Part shown: piece by piece, positions 58,053 to 64,000 of the stretch
Layout: each line of letters starts with the position of its first letter
How positions within the stretch are numbered: position 1 is the first letter of the stretch
DNA from: Solirubrobacterales bacterium
GTDB lineage: Bacteria; Actinomycetota; Thermoleophilia; Solirubrobacterales; Solirubrobacteraceae
Reading direction: 5' to 3'
Length of the DNA stretch: 64,000 nt
Assembly: GCA_019240115.1 (NCBI GenBank)
Contig: JAFAYV010000053.1
Location: 1 to 64,000 of the forward strand
The notes under the pieces: generated by a model
Told to the model about the DNA's origin: nothing
Seen by the model: only the letters and a program-made list of their open reading frames with translations
The model's database searches: none
Translations under genes and position numbers: made by a program

Positions 58053-58070
58053 CCGACCCCTTCGGGTCGG
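58053..58070 (-). terminator. Terminator-like hairpin downstream of tRNA-Ile
   Basis: CCGACCC and GGGTCGG form a perfect seven-pair stem with a four-base loop, 17 bases past the tRNA 3' end on the minus strand. No U-tract. Confidence 0.55.
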
Positions 58071-58087
58071 ACCCGGGGCCTTCGCAT

Positions 58088-58160
<73 letters not shown>

Positions 58161-58180
58161 GGGGGCGCGTCCAGTCTAAC

Positions 58181-58230
58181 GCGCCGAGCTGGCCAGATCA
58201 GCGTGCGCCGGGCTGGCCGGATCAGCGTGC
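58181..58230. repeat. 26-bp imperfect direct repeat upstream of tRNA-Ile
   Basis: GCGCCGAGCTGGCCAGATCA with GCGTGC after it (58181-58206) recurs at 58205-58230 with two changes. It lies between the parB stop and the tRNA; it may overlap the tRNA promoter region. Confidence 0.75.
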
Positions 58231-58237
58231 CCTGAGG

Positions 58238-59107
58238 TCATGTCGCGCGTGGGTCCGACAGGCGGCGCGCGAGCTCGAGCGCCTCCTGGACCGACTGGAA
58301 GCTCAGGTGAGCGCGGTAGCCGCCGGCGACGGCGGTCACCTCGACCTCGCGTCCCAGGGCCGTCTCGAGCGTGTCGTTGATCTCGATGAGCGCCGCCTCC
58401 TGATCGGGGTGCAGGCTCCGCGGGCGGCGCCGCGGGCTCTGCTTACCGCGTTCCCCTCGGGCGCGCGCCTCGAGCTCGCGCACCGACCAGCGCGCGTCGA
58501 CCGCCTGACGAGCGAGGCGACGCCGATCGGACTGCTCGGAGGCGAGCAGCAGCGCGCGCCCGTGCCCCTCGGTCAGCCGACCCTCGCCGATCAGGTCGAG
58601 CGCCTCGTCGGGAAGGTCGAGCAGCCGGATGAGGTTGGAAACCGCGACCCGGCCGCGCCCGACGCGCTGGCCGACCTCCTCGCGCGAGAGCCCGAGCTCC
58701 TCGGTCAGCGCGGCGCAGGCGCGTGCCGCCTCGACCGGGTCGAGATCCTCGCGGGCCATGTTCTCGATCAGCGCGAGCTCAAGCGACGCGGCGTCGTCGT
58801 GGTGGCGCACGATCGCCGGAATCGTCTCGAGCTCGGCGATGGCCGCCGCCCGCCACCGTCGCTCACCGGCGATCAGCTCGTAGGTCCCCGACGGCCGCGG
58901 GCGCACCAGGACCGGCTGTAGCACGCCGCGGGCGCGGAGCGACTCGGCGAGCGCGAGCAGCGCCTCCTCGTCAAAGCGCCGCCGCGGCTGCTGGGGGCTC
59001 GGCGCGATCATCTCGAGCGGCACCTGACGCAGCTCCTCCATCGCGTCGGTCGGCGCGACCGACAGGATCGCCGCCAGGCCCCGTCCCATCCGCGGGGTCT
59101 CAGCCAC
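58238..59107 (-). CDS. parB: ParB chromosome-partitioning protein
   Basis: CTP-dependent DNA clamp of 289 aa that loads at parS. Visible: MGRGLAAIL N-terminal ParA-activating peptide, LEMIAPSPQQPRRRFDEEAL, YELIAGERRWRAAAIAE (CTP-binding box), ALIENMAREDLDPVEAARAC, HTH LSREEVGQRVGRGRVAVSNL and a C-terminal dimer domain. The GTG at 59107 is chosen because AGGAGGTGG stands at the right distance; an ATG at 59089 would begin at MGRGL. It overlaps parA by eight bases. Its parS sites lie at 60581 and 60628. Confidence 0.94.
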   Translation of the reverse strand: MAETPRMGRGLAAILSVAPTDAMEELRQVPLEMIAPSPQQPRRRFDEEALLALAESLRARGVLQPVLVRPRPSGTYELIAGERRWRAAAIAELETIPAIVRHHDDAASLELALIENMAREDLDPVEAARACAALTEELGLSREEVGQRVGRGRVAVSNLIRLLDLPDEALDLIGEGRLTEGHGRALLLASEQSDRRRLARQAVDARWSVRELEARARGERGKQSPRRRPRSLHPDQEAALIEINDTLETALGREVEVTAVAGGYRAHLSFQSVQEALELARRLSDPRAT

Positions 59108-59857
59108 GGGCGGCCACCTCCTTGGCGAGCTCGAAGTACGCATCGGCGCCCGCGCAGTGCGGGTCATAGTGGATGACCGGCTTGCCGAAGCTCGGAGCCT
59201 CGCCGACCCGGACGTTGCGCGGGATGACGGTGTCGAACACGAGCTCGGGGAAGTGCCGCCGGACCTCCGACTCGACGTCCTGCGCCAGCCGCGTCCGGTG
59301 GTCGGCCATCGTCAGCAGCATGCCCGCGATCGTCAGCCGTGGGTTGAGCTCGCGCTGGACGAGCTGCAGCGTGTCGAGCAGGCCCGCAAGCCCCTCGAGC
59401 GCGAAGTACTCGGCCTGCACCGGCACGATCACGCGATCGGCGGCGACGAGCGCGTTGACGGTCAGCGGGCCGAGCGACGGCGGGCAGTCGAGCAGCACGA
59501 AGGCATAGCGGCCCCGGATCGGCGCCAGGGCGTCGCGCAGCCGGTTCTCTGACCCCGGCACCCGGGGCAGCTCCATCGCCGCCGCGGCGAGATCCGGCCC
59601 GGCGGGGACGACGCCGAGATGCGTGATCGTGCTCGGCAGGATGGTCTCGGCGAGGGGCCGGTCGCCGAGCAGCGCGTCGTAGACGGTCGGCGTCGTGCGC
59701 TTGTCGATGCCGAGGCCGATCGTCGCGTTGGCCTGCGGGTCGACGTCGATCAGGAGCGACTCATAACCCGCCTCGGCGACGCACGCGGCGAGGTTGACGG
59801 CGGTCGTCGTCTTGCCGACCCCGCCCTTCTGGTTGGCGATCGCATAGACGGTCCCCA
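59100..59857 (-). CDS. parA: ParA/Soj chromosome-partitioning ATPase
   Basis: Walker-type ATPase of 252 aa: IANQKGGVGKTTTAVNLAAC (deviant Walker A with signature Lys), LLIDVDPQANATIGLG, FVLLDCPPSLGPLTVNALVA (Walker B), and VPVQAEYFALEGL. Works with ParB/parS to move and organise the origin region. The ATG at 59857 (MGTVYAIANQKGG) is the standard start. Order rsmG-parA-parB is conserved near bacterial origins. Confidence 0.95.
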
Positions 59858-59868
59858 TGGCGTCCAAG

Positions 59869-60597
59869 CTAGCGCCGGACGCGGTCAGACGGCCCGCCGA
59901 GCGGGCGTTTGCGCGCTGCCCCGGGCCTGCGCGGAAAGCCCGGGGGCGTCGGTGCCCGCTTGAGCATGACCTGCAGATGGCGGTGCTCGGCGCCGGGATA
60001 CGGGACGACCGGGAGCGGCGGGCGGACCTCGAGCCCGAGCTGCTCGCCGGCGCGCTCGCCGGCGCGCTCCTCGTCGGGATCTCGGCGGCCGCGCCACAGC
60101 ACAAGCGCGCCGCCGACGCGCAGGAGCGGCGCCGCGTACTCGGCGACGACCGCCGGCGCCGCCAGGGCCCGCGCGGTGACGAGGTCGTGCGCGCCGAGGC
60201 CGGCGGTCCACGCCTCGGCGCGTCCGCGCACGACCCTGACGTTGGTCAGCTCGCAGGCGAGCCGGGCACGCTCGAGGAACTCGCACTTGCGGCCGTTGCT
60301 CTCGACAAGGGCGACGCTCGCGTGGGGGCGGGCGACCGCGAGGGCCAGCCCCGGCAGCCCCGCGCCGGAGCCGAGGTCGGCGATCGCCGTCGCTCGGGCT
60401 AGCTCGGGGAGTTGGAGCGCGACGAGCGAGTCGGCGAGATGGTCGTCGGCGATCGGCCCGGGGTCACGGATCGTCGTCGGCGCGTCCGGGTCGGCCGCGA
60501 GCAGCCCGGCGAGCGCCGCGAGTCGTCGGGTCGCGAGATCGTCGAGGTCATAGGCTGCGGCGACCCGTTCGACGTTGCGATGTTTCACGTGAAACAT
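59869..60597 (-). CDS. rsmG: 16S rRNA (guanine-N7)-methyltransferase RsmG
   Basis: SAM-dependent enzyme of 242 aa that methylates G527 of 16S rRNA. Motifs: IRDPGPIADDHLADSLVALQ, then AIADLGSGAGLPGLALAVAR (motif I), and VALVESNGRKCEFLERA. The first codons (MFHVKHRNVERV) are a parS site read as protein, so the start codon at 60597 lies inside parS. No Shine-Dalgarno is visible there; a GTG a few codons in is an alternative start. A basic tail of about 25 residues ends the protein. Confidence 0.88.
   Translation of the reverse strand: MFHVKHRNVERVAAAYDLDDLATRRLAALAGLLAADPDAPTTIRDPGPIADDHLADSLVALQLPELARATAIADLGSGAGLPGLALAVARPHASVALVESNGRKCEFLERARLACELTNVRVVRGRAEAWTAGLGAHDLVTARALAAPAVVAEYAAPLLRVGGALVLWRGRRDPDEERAGERAGEQLGLEVRPPLPVVPYPGAEHRHLQVMLKRAPTPPGFPRRPGAARKRPLGGPSDRVRR
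60581..60596. promoter_or_regulatory. parS site 1
   Basis: TGTTTCACGTGAAACA, an exact match to the universal ParB-binding consensus and a perfect 16-bp palindrome. It overlaps the start of rsmG. Confidence 0.95.
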
Positions 60598-60627
60598 CGG
60601 GCTGCGGCGACCCGTTCGACGTTGCGA

Positions 60628-60643
60628 TGTTTCACGTGAAACA
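60628..60643. promoter_or_regulatory. parS site 2
   Basis: TGTTTCACGTGAAACA, exact consensus, 47 bases from site 1 in the tandem duplicate. Confidence 0.95.
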
Positions 60644-61089
60644 TCGGGCCGCGGCGGGCGCACCGGTCTCGTCCGGCACGCGTCGGTGACCGGCGAATGC
60701 ACGTCCGTGACCGGCAGGGGGAGCGGCGGGCATGGTCGAGAGCAGCAGGCGCATACCAGCGAGGGGCAGGCGACCCGCAGATGCACCACGACCGACATCC
60801 GGGCCCGCCTGCCAGATTCGGGTCAGAAGGCCTTCTGTTCATACACGAGAGATGTGATCGGAGAACGGCGCGCCGATCCGGGCTCTCCTGCACCTCGCCG
60901 CGCCGTTGTCGTGTCCTGAACCTCGGCGCCCGAATCTCGCCGCCCGTTGTCGCGTCCCGACCCGTCGGGGCCCGAATGCGACAAATCTGCACAGCGCCTC
61001 CGGATTTTCCCGTCTCGCTGCGCTCAGCGCCTCCGATGCGACATATCGCGGCGGCGGGTGCGGGTTTTGTCGCATCGACCACCCGTGGG

Positions 61090-61105
61090 CGTTTCACGTG
61101 AAACG
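61090..61105. promoter_or_regulatory. parS-like site 3 (two end mismatches)
   Basis: CGTTTCACGTGAAACG keeps the 14-bp core GTTTCACGTGAAAC and differs from consensus only at both outer bases. It probably still binds ParB. Confidence 0.8.
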
Positions 61106-61110
61106 TCGGC

Positions 61111-61214
61111 CACTCCACGCCTCGCCGCGGCGCCCCACTCCACGCCTCGTGGCGCCTACTCCACGCCTCGCGGGGCGCCACGCGGCGCGGCGCCCTACTC
61201 GATGCTTCGCGGCG
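61111..61214. repeat. Imperfect repeat array (CTCCACGCCTCG units)
   Basis: Four or so units of about 22-30 bases built on CACTCCACGCCTCGCGGCGCC, the last ones diverged (CTCGATGCTTCGCGGCGCC). Non-coding, next to parS-like site 3. Confidence 0.75.
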
Positions 61215-61289
61215 CCCGGCTGCGGACCCCCGACATCCCCGGGCTCCCACGACCGCGAGCCCGCCCGGCTCAGGCTGACCCAGACCGGC

Positions 61290-61757
61290 TCAGGCGACAA
61301 GTGGGGCGACCACCAAGTGCCGCGACGGCTCCTGACCCTCGCTGTAGGTCTCCACGTCCCGCCGATCCTTCAGGTGCTCGTGGATGACCTTGCGCTCTGG
61401 AGCGCTCATCGCCTCGAGCGGGACCGGCCGTCGGGTGTCCTTCGCCGCCTGGGCGGCCTGATCCGCGGCCTGTCGCAAGCTCGTCGCACGCCGCTCGCGG
61501 TAGCCGGCAGCGTCGACGACGACCGCCACGCGCTCGCCGGTGCGCGCGACCGCGATCCGATAGGCGAGGTGCTGGATCGCGTCGATCGTCTGGCCGTGGT
61601 GGCCGATCAGCAGCCCGAGGTCGTCGCCGACATACTCGGCGACGAGCGCATCCTCGGTGTCGTACAGCTCGACCTCGGCCCCGACGTCCGCGGCGGCGGC
61701 GATTCGCTCCATCACCTCACGGACGCGCTCGCCGACCCGGTCGCGGTTCGCCGACAT
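61290..61757 (-). CDS. jag: Jag/KhpB-type KH-R3H RNA-binding protein
   Basis: Protein of 155 aa with a KH domain (AEYVGDDLGLLIGHHGQTID) followed by an R3H domain (RPVPLEAMSAPERKVIHEHL, KDRRDVETYSEGQEPSRHLV). No N-terminal Jag domain. It binds RNA and is linked to cell-wall and division control in other bacteria. The ATG at 61757 lies two bases after the yidC stop. Place after yidC is conserved. Confidence 0.9.
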   Translation of the reverse strand: MSANRDRVGERVREVMERIAAAADVGAEVELYDTEDALVAEYVGDDLGLLIGHHGQTIDAIQHLAYRIAVARTGERVAVVVDAAGYRERRATSLRQAADQAAQAAKDTRRPVPLEAMSAPERKVIHEHLKDRRDVETYSEGQEPSRHLVVAPLVA

Positions 61758-61759
61758 CG

Positions 61760-63073
61760 TCAGCGGCGCCGGCCGGAGCGCTTCTTCTTCTTGCGCGGCG
61801 ACTTCGGCGGCGGTGCGCCGCGCGCGGCGGTGCTCACCGGCGCCTGCTTGGCGCCGTCGCCGTCGCCGGGCAGGACCTTCGAGCGCAGCGTCGCGCCGAG
61901 CCCGCCGCTCCCGCCGTTGGTTGCCTTCGCCTTGCTGCTGCTCCGCTTGCTCGCGCCACCACCGCCGCCGCTCGTTGCCTTGGCGCCGCCGGCGCCGTCG
62001 CCGTTCGTCGCCCGATCGTCGCCGGTCGCATTGCTCCCGCCGGACGCCCTGGCGCCGCCAGACGCCTTCGCGCGCCCCGCCCGCGTCTGCTTGGCCCCCG
62101 AGCGCGCCGGCGACCCGCCGCTCGATCGTCCACCCGACGTCGGCGCCGAGCTCGGCCCCGGGCCCCCGCCGCCCGCATTCCTCTGGGCGTTGCTCAGCGA
62201 CTCCATCAACCGGCCCATCAACCCGCCGCCGCCCGAGCGCGAGCCCGCGCCGCCAGTGGCCGCGCCGCCAGTGGCCGCGGACCCACCACCCCCCGCGACG
62301 GCAGCCGCGTTCGCCGCTCGAACCGGCCCGATCCGGCGTCTGACGATGTACTGCTGTCCGATCGTCCACGTGTTCGTCGTGATCCAGTAGACGAGCACGC
62401 CCGCGGGGAAGCGCAGGACGACGAACACGAACACCAGCGGGAACAGCATCATCATCCGGCGCTGCATCGGGTCGGTCGCCGCCGCCGACATCATCATCGT
62501 CGAGGCGAGCTGCGTGCCCACGTAGAGGACGAGCAGGACGATGAGCGTCACGCCTGTCGCCTTCGCGGTCAGGTCGTGGATGAAGAGGAAATTCGCGCCG
62601 TGCCCGCCGCACACCGTCGTCTGCCCCAATGCCCGAGACACCGGTATGTGGTGCTTCGCCGCGTACGCTGACTGGAACGCCTTCTGCACCCCCGGACAGA
62701 TGTCGGTCCGCAGGCTCTTGCGCAGCATGTAGTACAGCGACACGAACACCGGCAACTGCGCGACGAGCGGCAGGCAGGAGGAGAACGGACTGAAGTTGTT
62801 CTCCTTATAGAACTTCATCATCTCCTGCTGCTGGCGCTGCTTGTCCTCCTTGTACTTGTTCTGCAGCGCCTTGAGCTCGGGGGCGAGCTGCTGCATCCGC
62901 ACCATGCCCTTGATCTGCTTCAGCGTCAGGGGGATCATCGCCGCGCGGACGACGATCGTCAGCAGCACGATCGACCAGCCCCAGGGGATCCCGACGCCAT
63001 TGTGGAAGAACTTGATGACCGCCTCGAAGACGTCGATCAGCGGTTGGAAGACGTTGGCGGTGACGAGCATCAT
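61760..63073 (-). CDS. yidC: YidC/Oxa1 membrane protein insertase with long low-complexity tail
   Basis: Insertase of 437 aa. Residues 1 to about 255 hold the five-helix core (WGWSIVLLTIVVRAAMIPLT with the key Arg in the groove; PLTLKQIKGMVRMQQLAPEL; PVFVSLYYMLRKSL; VLVYWITTNTWTIGQQYIVR). Residues about 265-437 are a Gly/Ala/Ser/Lys-rich disordered tail ending KKKKRSGRRR, basic enough to touch ribosomal RNA. The tail is longer than usual. Start overlaps the yidD stop (TGATG). Confidence 0.93.
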   Translation of the reverse strand: MMLVTANVFQPLIDVFEAVIKFFHNGVGIPWGWSIVLLTIVVRAAMIPLTLKQIKGMVRMQQLAPELKALQNKYKEDKQRQQQEMMKFYKENNFSPFSSCLPLVAQLPVFVSLYYMLRKSLRTDICPGVQKAFQSAYAAKHHIPVSRALGQTTVCGGHGANFLFIHDLTAKATGVTLIVLLVLYVGTQLASTMMMSAAATDPMQRRMMMLFPLVFVFVVLRFPAGVLVYWITTNTWTIGQQYIVRRRIGPVRAANAAAVAGGGGSAATGGAATGGAGSRSGGGGLMGRLMESLSNAQRNAGGGGPGPSSAPTSGGRSSGGSPARSGAKQTRAGRAKASGGARASGGSNATGDDRATNGDGAGGAKATSGGGGGASKRSSSKAKATNGGSGGLGATLRSKVLPGDGDGAKQAPVSTAARGAPPPKSPRKKKKRSGRRR

Positions 63074-63333
63074 CAGGAGCTCACGGCGGTTGCGCTGGCC
63101 TTGAACAGGCGCTGGTCCTCGACCGGGTCAACGCCGCCGGCGCTCCACGGGTTGCACCGGAGCAACCTCCAGGCCGCCAGCACGAGTCCACGAAGTATGC
63201 CGAACCGCTGCACCGCCTGCGCGGCATACTCCGAGCACGACGGATAGTACCGGCAGTGCTGGCCCAGCGCCGGGGAGATGACCAGCTGATAGGCCCGGAT
63301 CGGGCCCACGAGCACCCAGCGCGTACGCTTCAT
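63073..63333 (-). CDS. yidD: YidD membrane protein insertion efficiency factor
   Basis: Protein of 86 aa with the family signature: VGPIRAYQLVISPALGQHCR, YYPSCSEYAAQAVQRFG, and RLLRCNPWSAGGVDPV. Assists YidC. Its ATG overlaps the rnpA stop (ATGA). Confidence 0.95.
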   Translation of the reverse strand: MKRTRWVLVGPIRAYQLVISPALGQHCRYYPSCSEYAAQAVQRFGILRGLVLAAWRLLRCNPWSAGGVDPVEDQRLFKASATAVSS

Positions 63334-63764
63334 CGCGCGCTCGCGCCCCGGGTCGGCGCGGCGTCGGCGCCGGACACCCGGTCGATGAGCTCGGCGAGCG
63401 CGCGCCGCATCCCGGCCAGGCCCTCGCGCTCGGCGAGACCGTGCGCGCCCCGGCGCGCGACGACGACCGCGTCGCTCCCGCCGGGCAGGCGGGCGCTCTC
63501 GTGCGCGAACGCCTCGCGCAGGAGCCGCTTGACCCGGTTGCGCTCCACGGCGCCCCCGACCTTGCGCGACACCGACAGGCCGAGCCTCGGCGCGCCGTCG
63601 TCGGCCGAACGCGGGAACACGTAGAGCACGAGGTCGGGGCCGGCGTGGGACCGACCGTGGCGAAAGACGCGATCGAAGTCGGCGCTGCGCGAGAGGCGCC
63701 CTCGCCCTGGCCGCTGGACGGAGCCCGACTCTGGCCGCTGGACGGAGCCCGACCCCACGCCCAT
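63330..63764 (-). CDS. rnpA: Ribonuclease P protein component
   Basis: RnpA of 144 aa; joins RNase P RNA to process tRNA 5' ends. Signature region SVSRKVGGAVERNRVKRLLR is intact, preceded by FDRVFRHGRSHAGPDLVLYV. The first ~20 residues include a duplicated GSVQRP unit coded by a 24-bp tandem repeat and lie outside the fold. Start ATG overlaps the rpmH stop (TGATG). Confidence 0.94.
   Translation of the reverse strand: MGVGSGSVQRPESGSVQRPGRGRLSRSADFDRVFRHGRSHAGPDLVLYVFPRSADDGAPRLGLSVSRKVGGAVERNRVKRLLREAFAHESARLPGGSDAVVVARRGAHGLAEREGLAGMRRALAELIDRVSGADAAPTRGASAR
63707..63754. repeat. 24-bp tandem duplication at the 5' end of rnpA
   Basis: Two copies of a 24-base unit (second differs in its last base) encode a repeated GSVQRP stretch at the RnpA N-terminus. 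Confidence 0.9.
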
Positions 63765-63898
63765 CAGACGGTCAGCCGCTGACGGCCCTTCGCGCGTCGG
63801 CGCTTGAGCGTCGAGCGCCCGGCGCGCGTCTGCATTCGCGCGCGAAACCCGTGCGTGCGGGCCCGCTTGCGCTTCTTCGGCTGATAGGTGCGCTTCAT
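63764..63898 (-). CDS. rpmH: Ribosomal protein bL34
   Basis: 44 aa: [20 protein letters not shown] followed by [19 protein letters not shown], an unmistakable bL34. First gene of the conserved rpmH-rnpA-yidD-yidC-jag unit; dnaA and oriC normally lie just upstream, which is beyond the right edge. Its stop overlaps the rnpA start by one base. Confidence 0.97.
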   Translation of the reverse strand: MKRTYQPKKRKRARTHGFRARMQTRAGRSTLKRRRAKGRQRLTV

Positions 63899-63927
63899 GG
63901 CAGGGGTGCTCGGAAAGGCAGCGATCG

Positions 63928-63933
63928 AGTATA
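63928..63933 (-). promoter_or_regulatory. -10 element TATACT upstream of rpmH
   Basis: On the minus strand TATACT lies 29 bases before the rpmH start codon. A matching -35 is not clear. Confidence 0.5.
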
Positions 63934-64000
63934 CGCAGGCGCCGATCGCGCGCCTCGGGGGCGGCGTCCGGAGAAGCCCTGCTTCGCCTCGAACTCCTTT

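Larger units (their letters stand above)
60553..60646. repeat. 47-bp perfect tandem duplication carrying parS
   Basis: 60553-60599 and 60600-60646 appear identical, each holding one complete parS. Because 47 is not a multiple of three, only the copy next to rsmG is in frame with it; the other copy's frame ends after about 20 codons. Confidence 0.9.
60647..61289. other. Repeat-rich non-coding gap between rsmG and jag
   Basis: About 640 bases without a convincing gene. It contains short dispersed repeats such as TGCGACAAA-type words in both orientations (about 60979 and 61065), a duplicated CAGCGCCTCCG, a GC-rich repeat array and a third parS-like site. The composition is typical of origin-proximal spacers. 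I see no cluster of DnaA boxes. Confidence 0.6.

Noticed and set aside
60553-61105. Replication origin within the window
   Set aside because: parS sites are present but no DnaA-box cluster or AT-rich unwinding region is seen; by gene order oriC should be to the right of rpmH.
60906-62390. Plus-strand open frame of almost 500 codons opposite jag and yidC
   Set aside because: Its translation is Pro/Ala/Arg low complexity, while the minus strand has clear Jag and YidC.

Overview
The window is high-GC throughout and encodes F420-dependent luciferase-like oxidoreductases, a PaaX-type regulator, dense operons in which genes overlap by four bases (ATGA/GTGA), and the origin-proximal order rpmH-rnpA-yidD-yidC-jag-rsmG-parA-parB. 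I infer an actinobacterium, probably Thermoleophilia/Solirubrobacterales-like. No 16S rRNA gene or other taxonomic marker is present, so this rests on style and gene content. The replication origin should lie just beyond the right edge.

Left part (1-7755): an ABC ATPase, an Lrp/AsnC regulator divergent from an EamA transporter, remnants of an MFS permease and of an EAL-domain protein, a LysR regulator, a DUF1059 mini-protein, a primary-like sigma factor behind a palindrome-rich promoter, a ClC channel/antiporter and a stand-alone UMP-kinase homologue. Next (7757-14906) comes a tight five-gene operon on the minus strand. It holds an EPSP-synthase homologue with several active-site residues replaced, an acyl-CoA ligase, an acyl-CoA dehydrogenase, a FadH-type 2,4-dienoyl-CoA reductase and an F420-type oxidoreductase. 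This combination suggests turning a shikimate-like carboxylic acid into a reduced alicyclic acyl-CoA.

Middle (14907-26691): about 700 bases of non-coding DNA with a 43-bp direct repeat, a divergent pair of citrate-synthase-family genes (one with an N-terminal HTH) around a 14-bp palindrome, a ketol-acid-reductoisomerase paralogue, a WYL regulator/DHA2 exporter pair, a lone Lrp sensor domain, an ornithine-cyclodeaminase-family enzyme, and a polyol/glycerol group (SDR, GlpD, broken FGGY kinase).

Aromatic-CoA region (26692-39450): a PaaK-type CoA ligase with a 67-aa partner, an F420-type oxidoreductase, a kynurenine-formamidase-family cyclase, a ThDP enzyme, a PaaX regulator, and an operon SDR / enoyl-CoA hydratase / RidA / acyl-CoA dehydrogenase / bifunctional anthraniloyl- or salicylyl-CoA monooxygenase-reductase. 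Facing these are tryptophan 2,3-dioxygenase and a small ABM protein. Together they look like tryptophan-to-anthranilate catabolism through aerobic CoA-thioester chemistry; kynureninase is not in the window.

Surface-glycan region (39660-57969): a C-PCP-TE protein with no adenylation domain and a mutated condensation motif, three family-2 glycosyltransferases, two GMC oxidoreductases (one with a four-cysteine iron-sulfur motif), an aldo/keto reductase, polysaccharide deacetylase, flippase, secreted GH5 enzyme, large membrane protein, epimerase, two small membrane proteins and an FkbM methyltransferase. They probably build, decorate and export an extracellular glycan.

Right part (58053-64000): tRNA-Ile(GAT), parB, parA, rsmG with two parS sites in a 47-bp tandem duplication (a third near-parS lies further on), a repeat-rich gap, then jag, yidC, yidD, rnpA and rpmH, all on the minus strand.
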